Below are positions 43,152 through 52,027 of a stretch of DNA of 64,000 nucleotides, in pieces; position 1 is the first letter of the stretch, and each line of letters starts with the position of its first letter. The stretch spans positions 372,001-436,000 of the forward strand of contig NZ_SACL01000001.1 of assembly GCF_004005855.1 (NCBI RefSeq), read 5' to 3'. The position numbers and the translations under genes were made by a program. This DNA is from Rhodovarius crocodyli. GTDB taxonomy: Bacteria > Pseudomonadota > Alphaproteobacteria > Acetobacterales > Acetobacteraceae. The notes under the pieces were generated by a model, which saw only the letters and a program-made list of their open reading frames with translations, had not been told where the DNA came from and did no database searches.

Positions 43152-43870
43152 TGCTGCCGAGCAGCCTTCGCCGCTTCACCTCGGCCCGCGTCGGGCTGGG
43201 GCGCGTGGGCACGGCACAGCCCAGCGGCGCGCAGCTGGCCTTCAACGCGGCGCATGCGGCGGCGCGCGACGCGGTGTGGTCGCTGCTGGATACGCAGGCG
43301 CTGGTGGCGGCCCTTCCCGGCCCCGTGCTGCGCGTGCGCAGCCAGGCGCGCGACCGGCGCGAATACCTGCTGCGCCCGGATCTGGGCCGGAAACTCCACC
43401 CTGAGGACGCGGCGATGCTGGCAGGCCACGCGGCGCCCGGCAGCCTGGTGTTCCTGGTCGCGGATGGGCTGTGCGCGACCGGCGTGCAGGCGCATGCCCC
43501 GGCGCTGATCCGGGCCGTCGCGCCCTTGCTGGGGCTGCCGCTCGGCCCGGTGGTGGTGGCCGAACAGGCCCGCGTGGCGCTGGGCGATGCGGTGGGCGAG
43601 GCGCTGGGCGCGGCCGCCGTCGCGGTGCTGATCGGTGAGCGGCCGGGCCTGTCGGCCACGGATTCCCTCGGCTGCTACCTGACCTGGGCGCCGCGCATCG
43701 GCCGCACCGACGCGGAGCGCAACTGCATCAGCAACATCCGCCCCGAGGGCATGCCGCCCGCCGAGGCCGCGCCGAAACTGGCCTGGCTGGTGCGCGCCGC
43801 GATGGAATTGGGGGAAACCGGCGTCGCGCTGAAAGACGAATCGCCGAATGTGCCGTTAATCGCCCCATGA
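43151..43870 (+). CDS. eutC: Ethanolamine ammonia-lyase small subunit
   Basis: A 239-residue EutC. The N-terminal SARVGLGRVGTAQPSG, the internal LVFLVADGLCATGVQAHAP and the C-terminal ERPGLSATDSLGCYLTW, with NCISNIRPEGM, are the cobalamin-binding signatures of the family. It forms the (alpha-beta)2-trimer with EutB. Its ATG shares one base with the eutB stop, and its own stop overlaps the arfB start by ATGA. Confidence 0.95.
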   Translation: MLPSSLRRFTSARVGLGRVGTAQPSGAQLAFNAAHAAARDAVWSLLDTQALVAALPGPVLRVRSQARDRREYLLRPDLGRKLHPEDAAMLAGHAAPGSLVFLVADGLCATGVQAHAPALIRAVAPLLGLPLGPVVVAEQARVALGDAVGEALGAAAVAVLIGERPGLSATDSLGCYLTWAPRIGRTDAERNCISNIRPEGMPPAEAAPKLAWLVRAAMELGETGVALKDESPNVPLIAP

Positions 43871-44286
43871 TCCAGGTCACACGCCGCATCACGCTGGACG
43901 AGCGCGAGATCGAGGAGGATTTCCTCCGCGCCTCGGGCCCGGGCGGGCAGAACGTCAACAAGGTGGAAACCGCGGTGCAGCTGCGCTTTCCCCTGGGCAC
44001 CAGCGCCAGCATCCCGGATGACGTGCGCCCGCGCGCCATCGCGCTCGCGGGCAGCCGCATGACCAAGGATGGCGTGCTGATCATCACCGCGCAGCGTTTC
44101 CGCACGCGGGAACGCAACCGGGAAGATGCTCTGGAGAGATTGCTGGAACTGCTGAGGGAAGCCGCGAAGCCGCCCCCGCCGAAGCGCCGGCCGACCAAAC
44201 CCACCAAGGGCAGCCAGGAACGGCGACTTGCGAGCAAGGCCCGCGATTCCGCGACGAAAAAGCAGCGTCGCGCCCCTATGGACTAG
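43867..44286 (+). CDS. arfB: Alternative ribosome-rescue factor B (peptidyl-tRNA hydrolase)
   Basis: A 139-residue ArfB/YaeJ. The catalytic GGQ lies at residues 26-28 in ASGPGGQNVNKVETAV, and the basic C-terminal tail (KPPPPKRRPTKPTK, then KARDSATKKQRR) enters the empty mRNA channel of stalled ribosomes. It releases peptides from ribosomes that lack a stop codon. It is coupled by ATGA to eutC, an odd partner for a translation factor. A hairpin follows the stop codon. Confidence 0.95.
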   Translation: MIQVTRRITLDEREIEEDFLRASGPGGQNVNKVETAVQLRFPLGTSASIPDDVRPRAIALAGSRMTKDGVLIITAQRFRTRERNREDALERLLELLREAAKPPPPKRRPTKPTKGSQERRLASKARDSATKKQRRAPMD

Positions 44287-44304
44287 CCCGATGGACTAGA
44301 AAAA

Positions 44305-44339
44305 AGCCCGGCCCCCGGTGGGGGCCGGCGGGCCGGGCT
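44305..44339. terminator. Hairpin between arfB and small lipoprotein gene
   Basis: AGCCCGGCC (44305-44313) pairs perfectly with GGCCGGGCT (44331-44339); an inner C-rich/G-rich hairpin can also form. AAAAA at the left gives U residues for the minus transcript, so it can serve both convergent genes. Confidence 0.65.
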
Positions 44340-44344
44340 CCATC

Positions 44345-44524
44345 TCAGTTCGGGGCCACGCGGTCCACGGCGCGGTCCACGGCGCGACCGGCGCGCTCCA
44401 CCGGGCCGCTCGGCGGGTCCACGGTGTCGCGCACGCGCTCACCGAAGGTACGGTTGTCCTGGTTGCAGGCCGTGAGGCCCGCCATGAGGATCATCGGAAT
44501 AAGCGCCAGACGGATCGCGCGCAT
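44345..44524 (-). CDS. Small lipoprotein
   Basis: A 59-residue protein. The positively charged start (MRAIR), a hydrophobic stretch (LALIPMILMAGL) and the lipobox LTAC with Cys at residue 20 predict lipidation and an envelope location. The mature part ends in repeated AVDRAVDRV units. It resembles entericidin-type small lipoproteins in size. An SD-like AGGGAA precedes the start and lies inside an inverted repeat (44525-44581). Codon use is like that of its neighbours. I know no function. Confidence 0.8.
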   Translation of the reverse strand: MRAIRLALIPMILMAGLTACNQDNRTFGERVRDTVDPPSGPVERAGRAVDRAVDRVAPN

Positions 44525-44581
44525 CGGTGTTTTCCCTGTTTCCCGCCCGGTCCATTCCGGGCTCGTGCAGAGAAAACACCG
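44525..44581. promoter_or_regulatory. Nested inverted repeat at the lipoprotein start
   Basis: Outer perfect ten-base arms CGGTGTTTTC (44525-44534) and GAAAACACCG (44572-44581) enclose inner six-base arms GCCCGG/CCGGGC (44545-44550, 44557-44562). The outer arm touches the start codon and covers part of the Shine-Dalgarno, so it may control translation. Confidence 0.5.
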
Positions 44582-44614
44582 CTGTAACGAAAGGGTTGCG
44601 GCTTTTCGTTACAG
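44582..44614 (-). terminator. Terminator hairpin of shc, overlapping its stop codon
   Basis: A perfect 11-base stem, CTGTAACGAAA (44582-44592) with TTTCGTTACAG (44604-44614), and an 11-base loop. The shc stop codon lies inside the stem, and a TTTT run follows downstream on the minus strand about five bases later. Confidence 0.65.
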
Positions 44615-46609
44615 ACCCACCGAGACGGTGCGGCTGTTGCCGTTCTGCAGGTTCCGCAGCCGCGCCAGCGCCCAGAGCGGGAAGATCCGGCGATAGCCGT
44701 GATAGCGCAGGTAGAACACGCGCGGGAAACCCGTGCCCGTGTAGTCGTCCTCGTCCCACTCGCCCTCGGCGTTCTGGTGTTCCAGCAGCCAGCGGGCGCC
44801 ACGCGCGACAGCGGCGCTGTCCACCTCGCCGGCGGCCATCAGCGCCAGCAGCGCCCAGGCGGTCTGGGAGGAAGTGCTGACGCCCGGCCGGCTCAGTTCA
44901 TCAGGTCGGGTGCCGCCCTTGCCGGGATAGGTATCGCCATCCTCGCCCCAGCCGCCGTCGGCGTTCTGGCGGCCTTCCAGCCAGGCGACCGCGCGACGCA
45001 TGGAGGGGTGCTGGTGCGAGACGCCGGCCGCGTTAAGCGCCGTCAGCGCCGACCAGGTGCCATAGACGTAGTTGACGCCCCAGCGGCCGTACCAGGCGCC
45101 GTCGGCCTCCTGCTCGGCCAGGACATAGTCCACGGCCTCACGCGCGGGCTTGGTGCCGTTTTCCTCCAGCTGCGCCAGCATCGCCAGGCAGCGGCCGGTC
45201 ACGTCGACCGTCGGTGGGTCCAGCAGGGCGCCGTGATCGGCGAAGGGGATGTTGTTCAGGTAGTGGTAGTTGTTGTCGGCGTCGAAGGCGCCCCAGCCGC
45301 CACCCTTGGACTGCATGCCCACCACCCAGTTGCGGGCCCGCGTGACGGAGGCGTCCATCTGCTCGCCGATCGGGCCGTGCTCGCGGCGATAGCGGTCCAT
45401 GGCCAGCGCCACCACGGCGGTGTCGTCCACATCCGGATAATGCGCATTGGCGTACTGGAAGGCCCAGCCGCCCGGCGCCAGATCCGGGCGCTGCCAGGCC
45501 CAGTCGCCCACCACATCGGTGATCTCGCGCTCCACCAGCCAGTCCAGCCCGCGCTTGACCGAGGAAGCGGCCTCCTCGCCGCCGACCTCCAGCAGGGCGT
45601 GGCTGGCCAGCGCCGTGTCCCAGATGGGGGACAGGCAGGGCTGCACATACACCTCGCCGTCCGTCCGCTCGCAGACCAGCTTCTCGATGGCGGCCCAGGC
45701 GGTGACGACGCGGGGGTCCGTGTCGGGGACGCCCAGGCAGTGGTACATCCAGATGGCATTGGCCATGGCGGGATAGATGGCGCCCAGACCGTCCTCGCCG
45801 TTCAGGCGCTCGGTCACGAAGCCCTCGCAGGCGGCCTCGGCGCGGGCGCGATGGGTGCGGGGAAACAGGCGCTGGGCACGCTGCAGCGCCCAGTCCAGGG
45901 CGCGGAACAGCGTGGCCCAGGGCTCCTGCTGATGGGCGCCGCCGGGCCATTCGCGCACTTCCTCGGGCGGCTGCACGAACAGTTCCCGCAGGTCGAAGCC
46001 GATCGGTTCCAGCGGCTTGGGGCGGCGGGCATTCACCACCGTCAGTGGCACCACGACGGTGCGTGCCCAATAGCTGATCTTGCCGATATGGAACGGGAAC
46101 CAGCTGGGCAGCAGCATGATCTCGGGCGGGATCACGGGCACGGCGCGCCAGGGCACCATGCCGAACAGCGCCAGCGTGCCGCGGGTGAACACGTTGCTGC
46201 GGGCGGCCCCACCCTTGGCCAGGATGGCATCACGCGCGCGGACCATATGCGCCGCGTCCGGCGCGTCACCGATCAGGCGCAGCGCGAAATACGCCTTCAC
46301 CGAGCAGGAGATATCCAGCGCGCCGTCATGGAACAGCGGCCAGCCGCCCTGGGCGGTGGGCGCCTCCTGTTCCTGCAGCCGGCGCAGATAGCGGCGGATC
46401 GCGGCCTCCCGCGCCTCGTCACGCTTGCCGAAGAAGCGTTGCAGCATGACGTATTCGGCGGGGATGGTGGCATCCGCCTCCAGCTCGAACACCCAATGCC
46501 CATCGGCATTCTGATGGCTCAGCAGTGCCTCACGCGCGTTGGCGATGGCGGTATCCAGAATCTTGCCGCGAGGCGCTTCCGCCACGGCCAGCTCATGCAG
46601 TCCCGACAA
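44609..46609 (-). CDS. shc: Squalene-hopene cyclase
   Basis: A 666-residue cyclase. The catalytic acid is in the DXDD motif of YPDVDDTAVVAL near residue 392. Several QW repeats are visible (QEADGAWYGRWG, QNADGGWGED, QNAEGEWDEDD). The first domain has QNADGHWVFELEAD and the acid-stabilising EYVMLQRFFG stretch. It folds squalene into hopene/diplopterol on the membrane, the first committed step of hopanoid synthesis. It is near hpnB and hpnA, on the same strand with a gap of 109 bases. Length matches bacterial SHC (about 630-730). Confidence 0.97.
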   Translation of the reverse strand: MSGLHELAVAEAPRGKILDTAIANAREALLSHQNADGHWVFELEADATIPAEYVMLQRFFGKRDEAREAAIRRYLRRLQEQEAPTAQGGWPLFHDGALDISCSVKAYFALRLIGDAPDAAHMVRARDAILAKGGAARSNVFTRGTLALFGMVPWRAVPVIPPEIMLLPSWFPFHIGKISYWARTVVVPLTVVNARRPKPLEPIGFDLRELFVQPPEEVREWPGGAHQQEPWATLFRALDWALQRAQRLFPRTHRARAEAACEGFVTERLNGEDGLGAIYPAMANAIWMYHCLGVPDTDPRVVTAWAAIEKLVCERTDGEVYVQPCLSPIWDTALASHALLEVGGEEAASSVKRGLDWLVEREITDVVGDWAWQRPDLAPGGWAFQYANAHYPDVDDTAVVALAMDRYRREHGPIGEQMDASVTRARNWVVGMQSKGGGWGAFDADNNYHYLNNIPFADHGALLDPPTVDVTGRCLAMLAQLEENGTKPAREAVDYVLAEQEADGAWYGRWGVNYVYGTWSALTALNAAGVSHQHPSMRRAVAWLEGRQNADGGWGEDGDTYPGKGGTRPDELSRPGVSTSSQTAWALLALMAAGEVDSAAVARGARWLLEHQNAEGEWDEDDYTGTGFPRVFYLRYHGYRRIFPLWALARLRNLQNGNSRTVSVGL

Positions 46610-46718
46610 AACCCAAATCCCTTGAGAGAACGCCCTACAACGCCCTTCCTAGGCCCGCAGCAGGGTGTTTTGAAGCCAAAACGGGCGAGGTGGCCGGCGT
46701 TTCACGAACGCCCCGCGC

Positions 46719-47840
46719 TCATGAACGCCTTGGTGCTGCCTCACCCTTCCACATGCCGCCGCGCCCGCGATATTCGGCGATGGCGCTGTCCAGCGTGAAG
46801 ACCATGTAGTAGGCCGCCACGACCGGCAGGCCAAGCCCTCGCCAGGCGGGCTGGCCGTAGCGGCGCAGGGTGGGCGCATAGGAATATGCCATGCCCAGCC
46901 AGGCGGTCACCGCCAGGATCTGCGTCCAGCCATGGCCGACGATGGTCAGCGCCGGCGGCGCCAGGAACACCAGCGTCAGCGCCGCCAGCATGCCCACCAG
47001 CAGGAACGGGTTGTAGCGCAGCTGCGCATAGGCGGTGCGCGCCACCATCTTGCGGATGGGCTCCACCGTCTCGCAGGCGCGCAGGGAATGCACGCGCTCG
47101 GTCAGGCCGAGCCAGGTGGGGCCCTGGCGCTTCATCACTCCCGCCAGGGTGCAGTCGTCGATCATCGCGCCGCGGATGCTCTCCAGCCCGCCCGCGCGCT
47201 CGAAGGCCTCGCGCTTCAGCAGCACGCAGCCCCCGGCGGCGGCGGCCGTGCGGGCGCGCGGATTATTGGCCCAGCGGAAGGGATACAGCATCTGGAAGAA
47301 ATAGATGAAGGCCGGGATGAACCAGCGCTCGGCATTGCTCTCGCAGCGCAGCTTGGCCATCAGGCTGGTCAACACCAGCCCGCCGGCCTGTGCGCGCGCC
47401 ACCAGGCAGCGCAGGCTGTCCGGCGCATGGGTGATGTCGGCGTCGGTGAACAGGATATAGGGGGTGGTGGGCCTGGCGGCGTTCAGCCCCTGTTGCAGGG
47501 CCCACAGCTTGCCGGTCCAGCCTTCCGCCCTGCCCTGCCCCTCGACCACCGTCAGGCGCTCGTCACCCGCCGCGCGGGCGATGTCGCCGGTGCCGTCGCT
47601 GGAACGGTCATCCACCACGAACAGGCGGATCCGCCCCGGATAATCCTGCGCCAGTACCGAACGCACGGTGGCGGCGATGCTGGGGGCCTCGTCGCGGGCG
47701 GGGATGATGACCGTCACATCCGGCCAATGCGCGGGGCCGGGCGGCACCGTGCTGTCATCGTCGCGCCCGGTCCAGAACCAGCCGCGCCCGAACAGCAGCA
47801 CGAGCCAGGAGACCAGCGAGGCAGCGGCAACCCAGATCAC
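46719..47840 (-). CDS. hpnB: Hopanoid-associated glycosyltransferase HpnB
   Basis: A 373-residue membrane GT2 enzyme. An N-terminal helix (WVAAASLVSWLVLLFG) anchors it. PDVTVIIPARDEAPSIAATV, VVDDRSSDGTGDIA and LFTDADITHAP are the nucleotide-sugar residues. Cytosolic loop IDDCTLAG and C-terminal helices follow. It probably glycosylates or processes a hopanoid or its precursor; its exact acceptor is unsettled. The start is GTG at 47840, whose GTGA overlaps the hpnA stop codon. Confidence 0.9.
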   Translation of the reverse strand: MIWVAAASLVSWLVLLFGRGWFWTGRDDDSTVPPGPAHWPDVTVIIPARDEAPSIAATVRSVLAQDYPGRIRLFVVDDRSSDGTGDIARAAGDERLTVVEGQGRAEGWTGKLWALQQGLNAARPTTPYILFTDADITHAPDSLRCLVARAQAGGLVLTSLMAKLRCESNAERWFIPAFIYFFQMLYPFRWANNPRARTAAAAGGCVLLKREAFERAGGLESIRGAMIDDCTLAGVMKRQGPTWLGLTERVHSLRACETVEPIRKMVARTAYAQLRYNPFLLVGMLAALTLVFLAPPALTIVGHGWTQILAVTAWLGMAYSYAPTLRRYGQPAWRGLGLPVVAAYYMVFTLDSAIAEYRGRGGMWKGEAAPRRS

Positions 47841-48832
47841 CGCATGTCCTCCGCCTCGAACCAGGCCATCGCGTCCTCCACCGCCTGCTGCCAGGGGCGG
47901 GCCGCGAAGCCCAGCACGTCCCGCGCCTTGGCGGCGGAGAAGAACATGCGGGTCTCGGCCATGCGCAGCCCGTCCAGCGTCAGCATGGGCTCGGTGCCCG
48001 CCAGCCGGCCCCATTGCTCCGCCACCCAGGCCATGGGGTAGAGCGGCGCGCGCGGCAGGCGGAAGGGCGCGCGGCGGCCCTTCAGCGCGGCGATATGGCC
48101 CAGCAGCGCCGCCAGGGTCACGTCCTGGCCGCCCAGGATATGGCGTTCCCCGATCGCACCGCGTTCCAGCGCGGTGACGACACCGGCGGCACAGTCCTCG
48201 ACATGGACGATGTTCAGCCCGGTCTCGACATAGGCCGGCATGCGGCCGCGCATCGCCTCCAGGATGATGCGCCCGGTAGGAGTGGGCCGGCGGTCGCGCG
48301 GGCCGATGGGCGTGGAGGGGTTCACGATGGTCGCCGGCAGCCCCTCCTCCAGCACCATGCGCTCGACCAGGCGCTCGGCCTCGGTCTTGCTGCGCTTGTA
48401 GGGGCCGATGGCTTCCTCGGGCCGGGCGGCATCGGCCTCGGTGGCCGGCACGCCGTCGCGGCGCGGCTTCAGCGTGGCGACGGAGGAGACATGGGCCACC
48501 CGCCGCACGCCCGCCCGCAGGGCGGCACGCATCAGGGCCTCGGTGCCCGCCACATTCACCGCGAACATCCGCGCGGGGTCCGGCACAAAGATGCGGTAGT
48601 CGGCGGCGCAATGCACCACCGCATCGCATCCCTGAAGCGCCTGCGAGAGGGAGCGATGGTCCGTCAGGTCACCAGGGGCGAAGGCGACGGGCACGCCCTC
48701 CAGCACCTTCTGGGGGGTTTCCGGCCGGGCCAGCACCACGACGCGGTGCCCCCGCGCCACCAGCGCGCGCGCCACGGAACAGCCCAGGAACCCGGTGCCC
48801 CCCGTCAGCAGCGTGGTAAAGCTTTCCTGCAT
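47837..48832 (-). CDS. hpnA: Hopanoid-associated sugar epimerase HpnA
   Basis: A 331-residue extended SDR. The NAD motif LLTGGTGFLGCSVARAL is at the N terminus, HVSSVATLKPRRDG and the active-site YKRSKTEAERL (Tyr-x-x-x-Lys) lie in the middle, and GLNIVHVEDCAAGV is a family stretch. Such enzymes are found with shc and hpnB and may prepare a sugar or act on hopanoid. The ATG at 48832 gives a start right before the Rossmann motif. hpnM is divergent from it. Confidence 0.88.
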   Translation of the reverse strand: MQESFTTLLTGGTGFLGCSVARALVARGHRVVVLARPETPQKVLEGVPVAFAPGDLTDHRSLSQALQGCDAVVHCAADYRIFVPDPARMFAVNVAGTEALMRAALRAGVRRVAHVSSVATLKPRRDGVPATEADAARPEEAIGPYKRSKTEAERLVERMVLEEGLPATIVNPSTPIGPRDRRPTPTGRIILEAMRGRMPAYVETGLNIVHVEDCAAGVVTALERGAIGERHILGGQDVTLAALLGHIAALKGRRAPFRLPRAPLYPMAWVAEQWGRLAGTEPMLTLDGLRMAETRMFFSAAKARDVLGFAARPWQQAVEDAMAWFEAEDMR

Positions 48833-48906
48833 GGCTGCCTTGTCGCGCGCCGAAGCAGTGCGGTCCACCCTCGATTCGCCACAATGCCATTGCTATATTT
48901 TTGTCC

Positions 48907-49506
48907 ATGTTCACGCGACGCATCGCCCTTGCGGGCATCCCGTTCCTCGCATTCCCGGCACTGGCCGGCCCGGCGGCCGCTCAGCAGGGGCCGGCTGCGC
49001 TGATCGAGGGATTCCACACCACGTTGCTCGACATCATGCGCAACGCGCAGCGGCTGGGCGCGCGCGGGCGGTATGACCGCCTGGCGCCGGTGATGAGCCA
49101 GGTCTTCGACCTGAACGCCATGACCCGGATCGCGGTCGGCCCGTCCTGGACCAGCTTTTCCGCCGCCGACCAGCAGGCGCTGACCGAGGCATTCTCCCGC
49201 TGGTCAATCGCGACCTATGCCGCGCGCTTCGACGGCTTCGCCGGCGAGACCTTCACCACCCAGGGCACCCAGACCCTGCCGAACGGCGACCAGCTGGTGC
49301 GCACCACGCTGAACCGCACCGGCAACCAGGACCCCGTGATCCTGAGCTATCTGGTGCGCAACAGCCGTGTGGTCGATGTGTACCTGACCGGCACGATCAG
49401 CGAGCTGGCCAGCCGCCGCAGCGAATTCGCGGGCCTGATCCGGGACGGCGGCGCCGGCCGGCTGACCCAGGAACTGACCCGCCGCGCCAACGGCCTGCTG
49501 GGTTAA
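48907..49506 (+). CDS. hpnM: Periplasmic MlaC/HpnM-type lipid-binding protein
   Basis: A 199-residue protein. A signal peptide (MFTRRIALAGIPFLAFP, cleavage near residue 26) is followed by the MlaC/Ttg2D fold: NAQRLGARGRYDRLAPVMSQVFD and FSRWSIATYAARFDGF, then RVVDVYLTGTISELASRRSEFAGLIR. The family carries lipids between membranes in the periplasm. Placement beside hpnA makes a hopanoid carrier (HpnM) likely, but general phospholipid transport (MlaC) cannot be excluded. The ATG at 48907 was chosen over a TTG two codons earlier. Confidence 0.82.
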   Translation: MFTRRIALAGIPFLAFPALAGPAAAQQGPAALIEGFHTTLLDIMRNAQRLGARGRYDRLAPVMSQVFDLNAMTRIAVGPSWTSFSAADQQALTEAFSRWSIATYAARFDGFAGETFTTQGTQTLPNGDQLVRTTLNRTGNQDPVILSYLVRNSRVVDVYLTGTISELASRRSEFAGLIRDGGAGRLTQELTRRANGLLG

Positions 49507-50636
49507 ACCAGCCGCCGCAGCTCCGCTATCGCGCAGATGATGTGATACATGGAGCTGCTGCGCGCGGGCTCCTCGACGAAGCTGCCGTCGGGCAGCAGCC
49601 GGTCGTACAGGCTGCCGCGCGGCGGTTTTTCAAAGTACTTCGCCAGCCCCGCATAGGCGCGGGGGATTTCGGCCGTGCCTTCGGCCTCGCCCAGCTCATG
49701 CATCGCCACGGCGGCCTTCAGGCGCTCGGTCTGGGGCCACAGGCGGGCCTTGGCCGAATGCATCGTGCCGTCAATCAGCACCGAATCCACCGCCACGCCG
49801 CGCGTGGCGCAGATGCCGTGCGCCAGGCCGTGCCGCCAGATGCATTGCGCCAGGTCCGTGTGGTCGTCCCCGCCCACATCGCGCAGCCGGCACAGCAGCC
49901 AGGCCCATTCGAACTGATGGCCGGGCTCGGTGATCAGGCCGTCCTCGCCTGGGGCGGGGGACCAGTCCATCGCGAAATATTCGGGCAGGGCACCGGCTTC
50001 GAGGTCGAACAGCGTGTCCCGCGCGAAGGCGGCCCAGCGGTTGGCGCGGGCGACATCCTGCGCGGCACCGCCCGAGGCCCGGGCGATGGCCACCGTGGCC
50101 TCCAGAAGATGCATGTAGGGGTTCTGCCGGCGCGGCGGCTGCGGCAGCAGCTCACCCTCCCACAGGCCCGACGGCGGCCGGGACCACGCGCTCTCCAGCC
50201 ATTCCAGCATCGCCCGCGCCTCGGCCAGCAGTTCCGGGCGGCCAAGCGGGCCCGAGCATTCGGCCAGCGCGAAAGCGGTGAAGGCCTGGTCGTAGAGGTC
50301 GCGGTCCGCCTTATCCACCCGGGCGTCGTCGGTCAGGCGATGGACGACGCCGCCGTCCGGATGGCGGCAGGGGCCGCGCAGCAGCGAGAGACCCGCCTCG
50401 GCATGCTCACGCCAGGGGCCGGTCCAGCCCAGCCGCCCCGCCTCGACGGCGGTATAAGCCATGCGCGCCTGCACGAAGCTGCGGCGCGGCCCGCGCAGGG
50501 GGGCGCCGCTATCGTCCAGCAGGTCCACAAAGCCGCCATGCTCAGGGTGGCGGCCGGCGGTGAACCACAGGGGCAGGGCATCATCGAACAGCCACTCCCG
50601 GGCGGCGGCCCAGGTGGCGGGGATACTGTCGGTCAT
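49503..50636 (-). CDS. AGE family epimerase/isomerase
   Basis: A 377-residue protein with the (alpha/alpha)6 barrel of N-acylglucosamine 2-epimerase/mannose isomerase relatives. Stretches [34 protein letters not shown], and the catalytic-site like [12 protein letters not shown] with late SYHI-like [14 protein letters not shown] are characteristic. The His of EPGHQFEW and the late His near the C terminus are the usual catalytic pair. It interconverts ketose/aldose sugars or hexosamines; the substrate is unknown. Its ATG overlaps the folD stop by four bases. Confidence 0.88.
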   Translation of the reverse strand: MTDSIPATWAAAREWLFDDALPLWFTAGRHPEHGGFVDLLDDSGAPLRGPRRSFVQARMAYTAVEAGRLGWTGPWREHAEAGLSLLRGPCRHPDGGVVHRLTDDARVDKADRDLYDQAFTAFALAECSGPLGRPELLAEARAMLEWLESAWSRPPSGLWEGELLPQPPRRQNPYMHLLEATVAIARASGGAAQDVARANRWAAFARDTLFDLEAGALPEYFAMDWSPAPGEDGLITEPGHQFEWAWLLCRLRDVGGDDHTDLAQCIWRHGLAHGICATRGVAVDSVLIDGTMHSAKARLWPQTERLKAAVAMHELGEAEGTAEIPRAYAGLAKYFEKPPRGSLYDRLLPDGSFVEEPARSSSMYHIICAIAELRRLV

Positions 50637-51466
50637 CGACGGGCGATCGCGGCGTCCAGCGTGTTTTCCAGCAGGCAGGCGATGGTCATGGGACCGACGC
50701 CGCCCGGCACGGGGGTGATGGCGGCGGCACGTTCCGCGGCCTCGGCGAAGGCCACATCGCCCACCAGCCTGCCGTCGGGCAGCCGGTTGATGCCCACGTC
50801 GATCACCGTGGCACCGGGCTTGACCCAGTCGCCGCGCACCATCTCCGGCCGGCCGACGGCCGCCACCAGCACGTCGGCGCGGGCGCATTCGGCCGCGAGG
50901 TCACGGGTGCGGGAATGGGCGATGGTCACGGTGCAGTCGGCGGCCAGCAGCAGCTGCGCCATCGGCCGGCCCACGATCTGGCTGCGGCCCAGCACCACGG
51001 CGCGCGCCCCGCGTAGCTCCGTGCCCTTCAGCAGATGCATCACGCCGCGCGGCGTGCAGGGCACCAGCCCCGGCTGGCCGGAGGCCAGCTTGCCGGCGTT
51101 GACCGGATGGAAGCCGTCCACGTCCTTCTCGGGCGCCACGGCATTGATGGCCGCCTGGGTGTCGATGTGGCCGGGCAGCGGCAGCTGCACCAGGATGCCG
51201 TCCACCGCCGGGTCCGCGTTCAGCTCCGCGATCTGCGCCAGCAGGGCGGCCTGGGTCGTGTCCTCAGGCAGGTGGATGGTGCGGGAGGCGAAGCCCGCCT
51301 CCTTCGCCGCCTTGTCCTTGTTGCGGACATAGACGCCGCTGGCCGGGTCGTCGCCCACGCGCACCACCACCAGGCCCGGCGCGAAGGAAAGCCCCGCGAT
51401 CCGCGCCTTCAGCCCGGCGCGCAGCTCTGCCGCGACGGCCTTGCCGTCGATGATCCGCGCGCTCAT
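50633..51466 (-). CDS. folD: Methylenetetrahydrofolate dehydrogenase/cyclohydrolase
   Basis: A 277-residue FolD. The catalytic Lys is in [17 protein letters not shown] near residue 52. [13 protein letters not shown] and [16 protein letters not shown] follow, then the NADP site [17 protein letters not shown] and the signature [18 protein letters not shown]. It oxidises 5,10-methylene-THF to 10-formyl-THF. Its ATG shares a base with the YggT-gene stop (TGATG) and its end overlaps the epimerase start, so three genes are coupled. Confidence 0.97.
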   Translation of the reverse strand: MSARIIDGKAVAAELRAGLKARIAGLSFAPGLVVVRVGDDPASGVYVRNKDKAAKEAGFASRTIHLPEDTTQAALLAQIAELNADPAVDGILVQLPLPGHIDTQAAINAVAPEKDVDGFHPVNAGKLASGQPGLVPCTPRGVMHLLKGTELRGARAVVLGRSQIVGRPMAQLLLAADCTVTIAHSRTRDLAAECARADVLVAAVGRPEMVRGDWVKPGATVIDVGINRLPDGRLVGDVAFAEAAERAAAITPVPGGVGPMTIACLLENTLDAAIARR

Positions 51467-51777
51467 CAGAAATACAGCCCGTTGGTGATCATCTTGGTCT
51501 GGATCGCGGCCAGCAGGATGGTCAGCGCCTGGATCAGCAGCAGCACCACGATGGGCGAGATATCGATGTTGCCGAAATTCGGGATGCGGTTGCGCACCGG
51601 GCGCAGCAGCGGCTCGGTCAGGCGGTGAAAGAAATCCGCGATCGACCAGACCATGCGGTTGCGCGTGTCCAGGATGTTGAACGCGATCAGCAGCGAGATG
51701 ATCGCCGCGATGATGATGGCCCAGGAGGCCAGCTGCAGCACGGCATGCAGCAGGAAGAACACGGCGTTGAGCAGCAT
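51466..51777 (-). CDS. YggT family membrane protein
   Basis: A 103-residue protein with two long hydrophobic helices ([20 protein letters not shown] and [19 protein letters not shown]). Between them lies the YggT loop, which has [20 protein letters not shown] and [12 protein letters not shown]. The family is linked to osmotic shock tolerance and division-plane or septum proteins, with no settled mechanism. It leads the YggT-folD-epimerase operon. Confidence 0.92.
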   Translation of the reverse strand: MLLNAVFFLLHAVLQLASWAIIIAAIISLLIAFNILDTRNRMVWSIADFFHRLTEPLLRPVRNRIPNFGNIDISPIVVLLLIQALTILLAAIQTKMITNGLYF

Positions 51778-51897
51778 CTGGCGGCGGGGCTCCTGTTGGC
51801 GGCGTGCGGAAACTAGGGATTGGGCGCCCCGCAAGCAAGCACAGACCCCCCGCTTGACTTCCCCCGCCGCCGAGGGCAAACAGCGCCCCACCTGGAC

Positions 51898-51973
51898 GGG
51901 GCTGTAGCTCAGTTGGGAGAGCGCGTCGTTCGCAATGACGAGGCCAGCGGTTCGATCCCGCTCAGCTCCACCA
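51898..51973 (+). tRNA. tRNA-Ala(CGC)
   Basis: A complete 76-base cloverleaf. The acceptor arm is GGGGCTG/CAGCTCC with one G-U, and A73 with encoded CCA ends it. The D arm is GCTC-AGTTGGGA-GAGC, the anticodon loop is TTCGCAA giving anticodon CGC (codon GCG, alanine), and the T arm is AGCGG-TTCGATC-CCGCT. It lies between the divergent YggT gene and the peptidase gene; no integrase is nearby. Confidence 0.95.
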
Positions 51974-51998
51974 GGTTCTCTCCCCTCTCCCGCTCATG

Positions 51999-52025
51999 AA
52001 AAAGCCGGCTTTCGCCGGCCTTTTT
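51999..52025. terminator. Terminator after tRNA-Ala and the C45 peptidase gene
   Basis: AAAAA-GCCGGC-TTTC-GCCGGC-C-TTTTT is a standard rho-independent hairpin that works in both directions. It sits just after the tRNA gene and just before the end of the convergent peptidase gene. Confidence 0.85.
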
Positions 52026-52027
52026 CC

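Noticed and set aside
51898-51973. tRNA-Ala as an integration site of a genomic island
   Set aside because: No integrase, no repeated tRNA 3' end and no transfer genes were seen in the window; the terminator lies directly after the gene.
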